A DNA stretch of 64,000 nt, taken from positions 25,218,550 to 25,282,549 of the forward strand of contig NC_088201.1 in assembly GCF_037126465.1 (NCBI RefSeq), read 5' to 3'. Positions 22,731 to 35,700 of this stretch are shown here, in pieces. The notes beneath the pieces were generated by a model, which worked only from the letters and a program-made list of their open reading frames with translations, did not search any database and was not told the DNA's origin. Positions within the stretch are counted from its first letter, which is position 1. The number at the start of each line of letters is the position of its first letter. Origin of the DNA: Ornithodoros turicata (lineage: Eukaryota; Arthropoda; Arachnida; Ixodida; Argasidae). The translations under genes and the position numbers were made by a program.

Positions 22731-23999
22731 TCTAGGAATCTTAAGTAATTATTAGAAGGGGTCTCTGTAGTGAAAACTAACTCAGGTGAGCATTTTTCAT
22801 CACATCTGACAACTTTCTAGAGGTTGGAGGGATTTGACGCAACAGTGTTGGTCCAGTCAAGTATACACCAGCTCGCTTGCACTTTATTTCTATGCTCAAC
22901 ACGACACTAAAGAAGCAAAAATATACGTGCACATGCCTGATGAGAAAATGAGGAGGAAAACAGAAATCCTTTTCCGCACCAAAGGATTTAACAATAATAT
23001 CAACGACCCTAAAAGGGAAAGCGGGCCACTGGGAGACAAAGCACGGGTCTCAAGGATGAGTGGCGTCTTGCTAATACAATGGCTTTCAGAAGCAGTAGTA
23101 GCCAGACCTGCGTTTCCTGCCACATACCATGAATTCTTATGATGATTTATAACTGCCCCTTTTCTCTCCCGTGTTTGCCTCTACTGCTGTTCACATGCTG
23201 TGGGCATCCCGAAATTTACCCAATGTTGGCGACTTGCATTTTTCAACAATCCAAAATGCACATTCTTGTGAGACATGGCTCGCCTGTGGTCGACAAATAT
23301 GCCGAAAATGCTGAGACAGCAGAGTGTTGTGGAGGCATGTTTGCTCAAGGCCGCACAGACTCTGTCGGGGCTGGAAGTTGCCAGTACCGGATTTTAAAAA
23401 AATCGTTACGCGGCAGTCGTTATGTTGTGGTCCCAAAATGGACATCCTAGGATGACCATCATTTCATAATTTTTAAATCCGAACATCCTCGTTTTACCAA
23501 AAACCTAGAGCTAGAGCAATGATCTTTTGTTTTTCTTTTTGTTAAATGTCTTTGTGATGTGGACCAAATAAAAAATAATCGTGCACGGTGCCGCGTTGAT
23601 GATAGTATTATAAAAAAATGTTTAACTTTGTCACACTGGGCTTTGTTTCTGGCATCATTCTCTCCCAGTGATTTTTGTCAAAGGTACATGACAATTTGCT
23701 GAGAGGTGGTCTTGCCCTTTCTCAGCACGAGCACAGTGGAATTTTCTAAATTGAACAAGTAGCTCATACGCAGGAAGCCCCGGAATGAAGAAAGCTTTTG
23801 CGTTTCACGTGTTTTTGCGCCGCCTGGTGAGAGAACGGTGCGAAGAGGAAGCTAAATATTTTGCGAATGTACTATTTAACTGGAGGGGAACATCACAAAA
23901 AATTACTGTCGCGATCTGTGATAGTCAAGCCACCGACTTCAGACTTTTGAGCCAGACTGAATTTATAGTGCCTTCCCGCGGGCAACAAGTTTACATAAC

Positions 24000-25950
24000 T
24001 ATCGGAAACACTAAAGTTACTTCTGTTAAATATGGAACATATTTTTCACCATGCAGCAACTCATGGGCTCTGCCCACGTGGAAATTTTTATGTAGTATAC
24101 AGGTCTGGTTGGTACCATTTGGTACCTTTTTTTCTTTTTGTCAATTGATACTTAATTTTTTATGTGGACCAATGTACAAAGACACTACCAGCCTTGCATT
24201 TTGTCGAGATTGTATTAGAGATATGTTGTTTAGAACCTTTTATTTTACCTATGTTGGAATACAGGGGAAATAATGCCTCGTGAGTGTCATGGGAGCACTG
24301 CAAACAGAACTCCTATTAGCTGGTAGACAACTGGAATGACTATTACAGCACTATGTCTCAGTATACTGGTTGAGAATTGTCACTATGTTGAATTGATGTT
24401 CCACAAAACTACAATAGCTAGCCCGTCAGCGAAATGACTTTTTGAATGCGATGTGAAAGGCAAACATATTTAGCAACTTTGGGAAAGTTGTGGGAGTGGG
24501 ACTATTGAAAATTGGTCCAGTAAGCACTAAAGCTCAGCAAATGAATCATGAGCAAGTTTGGAGTTCATGAGCCCTCAGTGAGAAGCCCGCAAGTGACACT
24601 TCTGACCATGATAACAGAGCAAGGTACTGAGTGACCCAATCGCAATCACAGAACATGTCTAGCCCTGGGCACAGACTAAATGGGCTTGCCGATCATGAGC
24701 TTGCACAGGCACAAGTAGGTCTTCCACCCATTGAAATCAACTAACTGTGATGCACCTACTGATTGTGAACCTGGAATGGAAAGGGCTGGATTCCACTGAT
24801 CATAGCTATGGAGTGAATGGGCACAGTCAGGCCTACATTTACAAGATGCACACAACCATGCTAAGGTACATACAGTACTTATGTAGGTGATCCACAAAGA
24901 AAGGGGTATAACGTCGGTCATATGTGATCTTTGAAAACCTTTGGTGATTTCGTGCGAATGAGCATTGTGACTTCAAATTTTACTGGTTGTGACAGGGATT
25001 GTTATGTAGTTTTGAATGACTATGCAATATAACATGATAATAAAAGGTGTTAAAATCCTGTCATGGAAAAAAGAGCAGATGTCATTGCACAATCCTCTGC
25101 TGAACATCCTGCTGAACATGAGGGAGAATGCACATGCACAGGTGTTGGATAGAGAATCATCACTATGTCAAGGAAGAAAATCAGTCATGGGTAGCTGAGA
25201 ATCATGACCACCGCTAAAAGTCCACCGCCCTTGTCCTGAATGTGACCGTACACAGGGTGTTGAAATACGGCCTTACATATCTCGCCATCCATCTCCAGTG
25301 CTGGGCTGATAGGATGCTGCACACTTCGTATCCTTCTTGAGGAAAATTCCCTTTCTGCTGCTGAATAGCCATGTGGGCATACTTCAATCCACCTGCAGCT
25401 GAACTTTGAAAGTATTCAGCATTTTAGTTTGTGCTATGCGCTACACTAAGGTGTTCCTGTTTTGCAATGGCAACTGATGGCTGCGAACATTTGCAATAGT
25501 TGATGCATGTGAATTCATATTCTGTCGTGGATCATGACTGCTTTGGAAGGGTATAGTCAGGGCCAGTGCTAGGGGTGTGCAGGACCTGAGGCAAAGGCAC
25601 ATCATGGGGCCTGTTTCACACGATTAAGTGCATACTTGATATTTAATAAAAAGTAATTGGTTGAGGGCTTCGTGCGCGGGGCCTATGCAAGCGCCGGGCT
25701 TAAGGCAGTCACCTTACTTGCCGGCTCTGGGTACAGTACCAACCATAGTTTGCTTCCCTGAAAAATTCATACTAATGATCCCATTGTAAACACTTTTTAG
25801 GCCCTACAAATGTTCTTTGTTAAGATGTGTGTTCTTTACAAGTGACATAGAAGTGACAACAAACTAAAAATAGTGGACGATGGAAATTGATGTTCTGAGG
25901 CTGGACACACAGAAGAAAGGACAAACACACAAAGCCTCAAATGCCTAAGA
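24000..25950. other. Intergenic, nothing recognised
   Basis: No coding exon or clear repeat border. 25555-25740 (CCAGTGCTAGG ... CTTAAGGCAGTC ... GCCGGCTCTG) has imperfect inverted ends typical of a MITE, but I cannot define it better. Confidence 0.4.
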
Positions 25951-25955
25951 ACAAT

Positions 25956-26184
25956 GAATGAAGAAAGAAGTCGTCACTGAAAAAGTTAGCCGGCTGCAGG
26001 ACTCGAACCCACATCTTCTGGATTGCAGGTCCAGGGCAGTGAGTGTGGTTTGTCCCTTCAGATCACGCAACCTTGGAAGTCATTGGAGAGGCGTGTTAGC
26101 TTAGCCCTGTACTGGCAATCCAGATGATGTGAGTTCGAGTCCTGCAGCTGGCTAACCTTGTCAGTGACTTCCTTCTTTCTTCAT
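25956..26184. repeat. Inverted pair of tRNA-like sequences
   Basis: Left arm 25956-26045 is the inverse of right arm about 26092-26184. Each arm has a B-box-like GTTCGAGTCCTGCAGC, an anticodon-like stem and TTAGCCGGC/GCTGGCTAA ends, flanked by AGTCACTGA and a GAAGAAAGAAG tract. Neither arm completes a convincing tRNA cloverleaf. Confidence 0.65.
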
Positions 26185-26671
26185 AAAAATAGTATGTTGA
26201 ACAGTACCTTCAGAGTGAGGTTTTCTTTTAGCTTGCTCTCCTTTTCTGCATTCACAGCTTGTAAACAAAAGTGTGTTCTATGTTCATAGCCTGTTCTGAG
26301 GGGCCTTTCAGACCACCACTCTAGGGCTCTGCCTTCTGCTCAAGTGTTACGGCTACTACTACCAATACAAAGAGAGCACACACAACCAGACAAAGCAACA
26401 TTTGTAAAGAAGGCATAGGCCTGTAGCACTCCACGTACTGTCACTGAGTTTTAGGTAGGTGAGTATGGCTAAGACAGCCTCCCCCATTAACCATAGCCCT
26501 TGTCACAGCTGTTACTAGAATCATACGGAGAACTCTCTGGATGTTTGTGGCACAACGACATGTTCTGTGTTATGATGACTTGGATCGGATACTCTTTTGC
26601 CTCACTTTCATAGCATTCTGGCATTCATAATCACTAGGTGGGCACATTACCAATGCAAGCTACAGATTTGA
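26185..26671. other. Downstream flank of the kinase gene
   Basis: No gene or repeat recognised. Confidence 0.4.
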
Positions 26672-26677
26672 TTTATT
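26672..26677 (-). promoter_or_regulatory. Candidate poly(A) signal of the TSSK-type gene
   Basis: TTTATT on the plus strand reads AATAAA on the minus strand, about 35 bases after the kinase stop codon at 26712-26714. Position and orientation fit a cleavage signal giving a very short 3' UTR. Confidence 0.45.
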
Positions 26678-26711
26678 CCTTTAATTATGGCTGCACAAAT
26701 TCTATTGGTAA

Positions 26712-29700
26712 TTATGTGATATTTTTACAACGCATATGTCGTCGTCGTGGCACTGCCAATCCATTGCATGTATAAAAGAATCTCTTTTTGTTCGAGCAAA
26801 ATGTTCCCATGTTGTACCATGGATCTGCCTTGATTTCAACCAGATATACACGGTCTGTTGCGGGGACAAAAATCTTGCGTAGTAGCGCGCAAAACTCTTC
26901 TGTCAAGGCCACATGTTTGGGAAAGATCACGGGTTCTTGGACTTTGCGAAGAAATGCTGCATGATTTGACTCTTCATAAGGAAGGGTTCCAACCTGGTGA
27001 AAAAACGTTGTTTGGTCACAAGTAATGTGATTTAATTTAAATGAGCAGTGAGAGAGTGCACTGAAACTGTCATATTCACAACTCTTAAATGATCAACTAA
27101 TGCTGTATGTATGAACCAAGAAGAATAACAGTGGCGAAGCTTTTACAAAATGCATTTAAGTGGTCCCCAGAAAAACATTGTTCCCCTCCTTCACTGAGTT
27201 CGTTCGTGAGCATGCACGGCTAAGACTTCACGGCATAGTGCAGGTCACGACTGTGGAACACAACACCATTCACAAGGCACGAATTGATGGTTTTGAAATG
27301 CTTCTGTGGCGCTTTTGCTAACTTCCACTGCATTTCAAAACAGGCTTGATACACTCCAAGGTTTTGCCACATGGGTGTACAGCACTGGTAGCTGCAGCAG
27401 GCTTGCTGACCTTAAAATTGCCTGCGGGATGGGATGCACTGCAGCAGGATCCGGCACCGTGTCCAATATTTCGACGCATGGGAAGTCATTGGTACCTACA
27501 GTAAGCCTCCTGAGCTTCAAATTCTCTGCAGTGATGGCGTGCACCGCAGCAGCATCGCACAGCACCTCCAAGGTTTCGCCGCATGGGCAGTCACTGGTAC
27601 CAGAGACTTGCTGTGCTTGAAATTGCTGTAGTGATTGGATGAACCGCAGCAGCATGGAGCAGCACCTCCAAGGTTTCGTCGCATGGGCAGTCATGGCAGC
27701 CACAGACTTGCCTTGCTTGAAATTGCCTGTAGTGACTGGATGAACCGTAGCAGCATGGAGCAGCTAGCACTTCCATGGTTTTGCCGCATGGACAGTCACT
27801 GGTACCACAGACTAGCTGGGGTTGAAATTGTCTGTAGTGATTGCATGAACCACAGTAACATGGAGCAGCACCTCCAAGGTTTCGGCACATGGGCAGTCAC
27901 TAATACCACAGACTTGCTGTGCTTGAAATTGTCTGTAGCGATTGGATGAACCGCAGCAGCACGGAGCAGCACCTCCAAGGTTTCGCATCATGGGCAGTCA
28001 CTGGTACCACAGACTTGCTGGGGTTGAAATTGTCTGTAGTGATTGCATGAACTACAGCAACATGGAGCAGCACCTCCGAGGTTTCGGCACATGGGTAGTC
28101 ACTGGTACCAGAGACTTGCTGTGCTTGAAATTATCTGTAGTGATTGAATGAACAGCAGCAGCATATGGAGCAGCACTTCCATGGTTTCGCCGCATGGGCA
28201 GTCACTGGTACCACAGACTTGCTGGGGTTGAAATTGTCTGTAATGATTGCATGAACCACAGCATCATGGAGCATCACCTCCAAGGTTTCGCCGCATGGGC
28301 GCCACTGGTAGCCACAGACTTGCTTTGCTTGAAATTGCCTGTAGTGATTGCTAAACTACAGCGGGATCGGGCAGCAACTCCAAGGTTTTGCCGCATGAGC
28401 AGACGCAGGTAGCGACAGCCTTGTTGTGCTTGAAATTATCTGCAGTGATTGGATGAACTGCAGAGGTATCGGGCAGCACCTCCAAGGTTTCGTGGCATGG
28501 GCAGATACTGGTAGCGACAGGCTGCTTGTGCTTCAAATTTTCTGCAGCGATTGAATGAACCGCAGCGAGGTTGGCAGCATCTCCAAGGTTTCGTGGCATG
28601 GGCAGGTGCTGGTAGCGTTGAAATTGCCTGCAGCGATTGAATGAACCGCAGCGGGGTCGGGCAGCATCTCCAAGGTTTCGTCGTATGCGCAGACTGGTAG
28701 CGACAGGCTTGTTGTGCTTGAAATTGTCTGCCGTGATTGGATGAACTGCAGCGGGATCGGGCAGCACCTCTAAGGTTTTGTGGCATGGGCAGACACTGGT
28801 AGCGACAGGCTTGTTGTGCTTGAAATTGCCTGCAGCGATTGAATGAACCGCAGCGGGGTCGGGCAGCACCTCTAAGGTTTTGTCGCATGGACAGTCACTG
28901 GTAGCGACAGGCTTGTTGTGCTTGAAAATGTCTGCAGTGATTGGATGAACTGTAGCTGGATCGGGCAGCACCTGCAAGGTTTCGTGGTATGGGCAGACAT
29001 TGCTAGCGACAGGCTTGTTGTGCTTGAAATTGTCTGCAGTGATTGGATGAACTGTAGCTGGATCGGGCAGCATCTCCAAGGTTTCGTGGCATGGGCAGAC
29101 ACTGGTAGCGACTGGCTTGTTGTGCTTGGAATTCCATGCAGCGACTGAATGAACCGCAGCGGGGCCGGGCAGCACCTCCAAGGTTTCGTGGCATGGGCAG
29201 ATACTGGTAGCGACAGGCTGCTTGTGCTTCAAATTTTCTGCAGCGATTGAATGAACCGCAGCGAGGTTGGCAGCATCTCCAAGGTTTCGTGGCATGGGCA
29301 GGTGCTGGTAGCGTTGAAATTGCCTGCAGCGATTGAATGAACCGCAGCGGGGTCGGGCAGCATCTCCAAGGTTTCGTCGTATGCGCAGACTGGTAGCGAC
29401 AGGCTTGTTGTGCTTGAAATTGTCTGCCGTGATTGGATGAACTGCAGCGGGATCGGGCAGCACCTCTAAGGTTTTGTGGCATGGGCAGACTCTGGTAGCG
29501 ACAGGCTTGTTGTGCTTGAAATTGTCTGCCGTGATTGGATGAACCGCAGCGGGATCGGGCTGCACCTCTAAGGTTTTGTCGCATGGACAGTCACTGGTAG
29601 CGACAGGCTTGTTGTGCTTGAAATTGTCTGCAGTGATTGGATGAACTGTATCTGGATCGGGCAGCACCTGCAAGGTTTCGTGGTATGGGCAGACATTGCT

Positions 29701-32700
29701 AGCGACAGGCTTGTTGTGCTTGAAATTGTCTGCAGTGATTGGATGAACTGTAGCTGGATCGGGCAGCATCTCCAAGGTTTCGTGGCATGGGCAGACACTG
29801 GTAGCGACTGGCTTGTTGTGCTTGGAATTCCATGCAGCGACTGAATGAACCGCAGCGGGGCCGGGCGGCATCTTCAATGTTTCGTCGCATGGACAGTCAC
29901 TGGTTGCGACAGGCTTGTGCTTGAAATTGTCTGCAGTGATTGGATGAGCTGCAGCGGGATCGGGCAGCACCTCCAAGGTTTCGTGACATGGGTAGACACT
30001 GGTAGCGACAAGCTTGTTGTGCTTGAAATTGCCTGCAGCGATTGAATGAACCGCAGCGGGGTCGGGCAGCATCTCCAAGGTTTCGTCATATGGGCAGACT
30101 CTGGTAGCGACAGGCTTGTTGTGCTTGAAATTGTCTGCCGTGATTGGATGAACTGCAACAGGATCGGGCAGCAGCTCCAAGGTTTCGTGGCATGGACAGA
30201 CACTGGTAGCGACAGGCTTGTTGTGCTTGAAATTGTCTGCAGTGATCGGATGAACTGCAGCAGGATCGTGCAGCACCTCCAAGGTTTCGTGGCATGGGTA
30301 GACACTGGTAGCGATAGGCTTGTTGTGCTTGAAATAGCATGCAGCGATTGAATGAACCGCAGCGGGGTCGGGCCAAGGTTTCGTTGCATGGGCAGACACT
30401 GCTAGCGACAGGCTTGTTGTGCTTGAAATTGTCTGCAGTGGTTGGATGAACCGCAGCGGGGTCGGGCAGCACCTCCAAGTTTCGTGGCATGGGCAGACCT
30501 GGTAGCGACTGGCATGTTGTGCTTGAAATTCCATGCAGCGATTGAATGAACCGCAGCTGGGCCGGGAAGCATGTCAAAGGTTTCGTCGCATGGGCAGTCA
30601 CCGGTAGCGACAGGCTTATTGTACTTGAAATAGTCTGCTGTGAGTGGTTGAACTCCAGCGGGATCGGGCAGCACTTCGAACGTTTCGTCGCATGGACAGT
30701 CACTGGTAGCGACAGACTTGTTGTGCTTGAAATTGCCTGCAGCGACTGAAGGAACCGCAGCGAGGCCGGACAGCATCTCCAAGGTTTCGTCTCATGGACA
30801 GTCACTGGTAGCGACAGGCTTGTTGTGCTTGAAATTGCCTGCAGCGATTGAATGAACCGCAGCGGGGTCGGGCAGCATCTCCAAGGTTTCGTTGTATGGG
30901 CAGACTCTGGTAGCGACAGGCTTGTTGTGCTTGAAATTGCCTGCAGCGATTGAATGAACCGCAGCGGGGTCGGGCAGCATCTCCAAGGTTTCGTTGTATG
31001 GGCAGACTCTGGTAGCGACAGGCTTGTTGTGCTTGAAATTGTCTGCCGTGATTGGATGAACCGCAGCGGGATCAGGGCTGCACCTCTAAGGTTTTGTCGC
31101 ATGGACAGTCACTGGTAGCGACAGGCTTGTTGTGCTTGAAATTGTCTGCAGTGATTGGATGAACTGTAGCTGGATCGGGCAGCACCTGCAAGGTTTCGTG
31201 GTATGGGCAGACATTGCTAGCGACAGGCTTGTTGTGCTTCAAATTTTCTGCAGCGATTGAATGAACCGCAGCGAGGTTGGCAGCACCTCCAAGGTTTCGT
31301 GGCATGGGTAGACACTGGTAGCGATAGGCTTGTTGTGCTTGAAATAGCATGCAGCGATTGAATGAACCGCAGCGGGGTCGGGCCAAGGTTTCGTTGCATG
31401 GGCAGACACTGCTAGCGACAGGCTTGTTGTGCTTGAAATTGTCTGCAGTGGTTGGATGAACCGCAGCGGGGTCGGGCAGCACCTCCAAGGTTTCGTGGCA
31501 TGGGCAGACCTGGTAGCGACTGGCATGTTGTGCTTGAAATTCCATGCAGCGATTGAATGAACCGCAGCTGGGCCGGGAAGCATGTCAAAGGTTTCGTCGC
31601 ATGGGCAGTCACCGGTAGCGACAGGCTTATTGTACTTGAAATAGTCTGCTGTGAGTGGTTGAACTCCAGCGGGATCGGGCAGCACTTCGAACGTTTCGTC
31701 GCATGGACAGTCACTGGTAGCGACAGACTTGTTGTGCTTGAAATTGCCTGCAGCGACTGAAGGAACCGCAGCGAGGCCGGACAGCATCTCCAAGGTTTCG
31801 TCTCATGGACAGTCACTGGTAGCGACAGGCTTGTTGTGCTTGAAATTGCCTGCAGCGATTGAATGAACCGCAGCGGGGTCGGGCAGCATCTCCAAGGTTT
31901 CGTTGTATGGGCAGACTCTGGTAGCGACAGGCTTGTTGTGCTTGAAATTGCCTGCAGCGATTGAATGAACCGCAGCGGGGTCGGGCAGCATCTCCAAGGT
32001 TTCGTTGTATGGGCAGACTCTGGTAGCGACAGGCTTGTTGTGCTTGAAATTGTCTGCCGTGATTGGATGAACCGCAGCGGGATCAGGGCTGCACCTCTAA
32101 GGTTTTGTCGCATGGACAGTCACTGGTAGCGACAGGCTTGTTGTGCTTGAAATTGTCTGCAGTGATTGGATGAACTGTAGCTGGATCGGGCAGCACCTGC
32201 AAGGTTTCGTGGTATGGGCAGACATTGCTAGCGACAGGCTTGTTGTGCTTCAAATTTTCTGCAGCGATTGAATGAACCGCAGCGAGGTTGGCAGCATCTC
32301 CAAGGTTTCGTGGCATGGGCAGGTGCTGGTAGCGTTGAAATTGCCTGCAGCGATTGAATGAACCGCAGCGGGGTCGGGCAGCATCTCCAAGGTTTCGTCG
32401 TATGCGCAGACTGGTAGCGACAGGCTTGTTGTGCTTGAAATTGTCTGCCGTGATTGGATGAACTGCAGCGGGATCGGGCAGCACCTCTAAGGTTTTGTGG
32501 CATGGGCAGACTCTGGTAGCGACAGGCTTGTTGTGCTTGAAATTGTCTGCCGTGATTGGATGAACCGCAGCGGGATCGGGCTGCACCTCTAAGGTTTTGT
32601 CGCATGGACAGTCACTGGTAGCGACAGGCTTGTTGTGCTTGAAATTGTCTGCAGTGATTGGATGAACTGTAGCTGGATCGGGCAGCACCTGCAAGGTTTC

Positions 32701-35700
32701 GTGGTATGGGCAGACATTGCTAGCGACAGGCTTGTTGTGCTTGAAATTGTCTGCAGTGATTGGATGAACTGTAGCTGGATCGGGCAGCATCTCCAAGGTT
32801 TCGTGGCATGGGCAGACACTGGTAGCGACTGGCTTGTTGTGCTTGGAATTCCATGCAGCGACTGAATGAACCGCAGCGGGGCCGGGCGGCATCTTCAATG
32901 TTTCGTCGCATGGACAGTCACTGGTTGCGACAGGCTTGTGCTTGAAATTGTCTGCAGTGATTGGATGAGCTGCAGCGGGATCGGGCAGCACCTCCAAGGT
33001 TTCGTGACATGGGTAGACACTGGTAGCGACAAGCTTGTTGTGCTTGAAATTGCCTGCAGCGATTGAATGAACCGCAGCGGGGTCGGGCAGCATCTCCAAG
33101 GTTTCGTCATATGGGCAGACTCTGGTAGCGACAGGCTTGTTGTGCTTGAAATTGTCTGCCGTGATTGGATGAACTGCAACAGGATCGGGCAGCAGCTCCA
33201 AGGTTTCGTGGCATGGACAGACACTGGTAGCGACAGGCTTGTTGTGCTTGAAATTGTCTGCAGTGATCGGATGAACTGCAGCAGGATCGTGCAGCACCTC
33301 CAAGGTTTCGTGGCATGGGTAGACACTGGTAGCGATAGGCTTGTTGTGCTTGAAATAGCATGCAGCGATTGAATGAACCGCAGCGGGGTCGGGCCAAGGT
33401 TTCGTTGCATGGGCAGACACTGCTAGCGACAGGCTTGTTGTGCTTGAAATTGTCTGCAGTGGTTGGATGAACCGCAGCGGGGTCGGGCAGCACCTCCAAG
33501 GTTTCGTGGCATGGGCAGACCTGGTAGCGACTGGCATGTTGTGCTTGAAATTCCATGCAGCGATTGAATGAACCGCAGCTGGGCCGGGAAGCATGTCAAA
33601 GGTTTCGTCGCATGGGCAGTCACCGGTAGCGACAGGCTTATTGTACTTGAAATAGTCTGCTGTGAGTGGTTGAACTCCAGCGGGATCGGGCAGCACTTCG
33701 AACGTTTCGTCGCATGGACAGTCACTGGTAGCGACAGACTTGTTGTGCTTGAAATTGCCTGCAGCGACTGAAGGAACCGCAGCGAGGCCGGACAGCATCT
33801 CCAAGGTTTCGTCTCATGGACAGTCACTGGTAGCGACAGACTTGTTGTGCTTGAAATTGCCTGCAGCGACTGAAGGAACCGCAGCGAGGCCGGACAGCAT
33901 CTCCAAGGTTTCGTCTCATGGACAGTCACTGGTAGCGACAGGCTTGTTGTGCTTGAAATTGCCTGCAGCGATTGAATGAACCGCAGCGGGGTCGGGCAGC
34001 ATCTCCAAGGTTTATGGGCAGACTCTGGTAGCGACAGGCTTGTTGTGCTTGAAATTGCCTGCAGCGATTGAATGAACCGCAGCGGGGTCGGGCAGCATCT
34101 CCAAGGTTTCGTTGTATGGGCAGACTCTGGTAGCGACAGGCTTGTTGTGCTTGAAATTGTCTGCCGTGATTGGATGAACCGCAGCGGGATCAGGGCTGCA
34201 CCTCTAAGGTTTTGTCGCATGGACAGTCACTGGTAGCGACAGGCTTGTTGTGCTTGAAATTGTCTGCAGTGATTGGATGAACTGTAGCTGGATCGGGCAG
34301 CACCTGCAAGGTTTCGTGGTATGGGCAGACATTGCTAGCGACAGGCTTGTTGTGCTTGAAATTGTCTGCAGTGATTGGATGAACTGTAGCTGGATCGGGC
34401 AGCATCTCCAAGGTTTCGTGGCATGGGCAGACACTGGTAGCGACTGGCTTGTTGTGCTTGGAATTCCATGCAGCGACTGAATGAACCGCAGCGGGGCCGG
34501 GCGATATCTTCAATGTTTCGTCGCATGGACAGTCACTGCTTGCGACAGGCTTGTGCTTGAAATTGTCTGCAGCGATTGGATGAACCGCAGCGGGGTCGGG
34601 CAGCATCTCCAAGGTTTCGTCATATGGGCAGACTCTGGTAGCGACAGGCTTGTTGTGCTTGAAATTGTCTGCCGTGATTGGATGAACTGCAACAGGATCG
34701 GGCAGCAGCTCCAAGGTTTCGTGGCATGGACAGACACTGGTAGCGACAGGCTTGTTGTGCTTGAAATTGTCTGCAGTGATCGGATGAACTGCAGCAGGAT
34801 CGTGCAGCACCTCCAAGGTTTCGTGGCATGGGTAGACACTGGTAGCGATAGGCTTGTTGTGCTTGAAATAGCATGCAGCGATTGAATGAACCGCAGCGGG
34901 GTCGGGCAGCATCTCCAAGGTTTCGTTGCATGGGCAGACACTGCTGGCGACAGGCTTGTTGTGCTTGAAATTGTCTGCAGTGGTTGGATGAACCGCAGCG
35001 GGGTCGGGCAGCACCTCCAAGGTTTCGTGGCATGGGCAGACCTGGTAGCGACTGGCATGTTGTGCTTGAAATTCCATGCAGCGATTGAATGAACCGCAGC
35101 TGGGCCGGGAAGCATGTCAAAGGTTTCGTCGCATGGGCAGTCACCGGTAGCGACAGGCTTATTGTACTTGAAATAGTCTGCTGTGAGTGGTTGAACTCCA
35201 GCGGGATCGGGCAGCACTTCGAACGTTTCGTCGCATGGACAGTCACTGGTAGCGACAGACTTGTTGTGCTTGAAATTGCCTGCAGCGACTGAATGAACCG
35301 CAGCGAGGCCGGACAGCATCTCCAAGGTTTCGTCTCATGGACAGTCACTGGTAGCGACAGGCTTGTTGTGCTTGAAATTGTCTGCAGTGATTGGGTGAAC
35401 CACAGCAGGGTAGGGCATCATCTCCAAGGTTTCGGCACATGGGCAGTCACTGGTAGCTACAGTAGGCTTGCTGTGCTTGAAATTGCCTCCTGTGACAAGA
35501 TGAATCGCGACTTTGGGCAGCAAGATGGGACAGCGCCTCCAAGGATTGGCCGTACGGGCAGCCACTGGTAGCCACAGAAGGCTTGCTGTGGTTCAAATTG
35601 CCTGCCATGATTGGATGAACCACAACTTCGGACAGCAGGGTCGGACAGCGCCTTCAACGTTTCGCCAGATTGACAGTCACTGGTAGCCACAGTAGTCTTG

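Larger units (their letters stand above)
19964..23941. mobile_element. Long-TIR element beginning inside the last MPPE1 exon
   Basis: Left arm about 19964-20690 is the inverse of right arm about 23235-23941. Shared blocks include GTGATGTTCCCC, CGCAAAATATTT, GCTCGTGCTGAGAA, GGGAGAGAA, ACAAAGCCCAGTG, TGGTCCACATCACA, TCCTAGGATGTCCAT and the CCCCGACAGAGTC block. No transposase frame is seen. The interior holds a Penelope-like fragment and a SINE. The left end overlaps the last MPPE1 codons. Confidence 0.75.

Noticed and set aside
23785..24273. 162-codon frame starting with ATG
   Set aside because: Crosses the right inverted end of the 19964-23941 element and shows no family resemblance.
26092..26184. 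tRNA gene in the right arm of the inverted pair
   Set aside because: B-box-like motif present, but no complete cloverleaf by eye and the unit is mirrored on the other side.
28351..30534. 727-codon minus-strand frame as a giant repeat protein
   Set aside because: It is tandem satellite with period 102 bp. Other frames and the plus strand are also open, and neighbouring units contain single-base frame changes. No start, splice or domain evidence.
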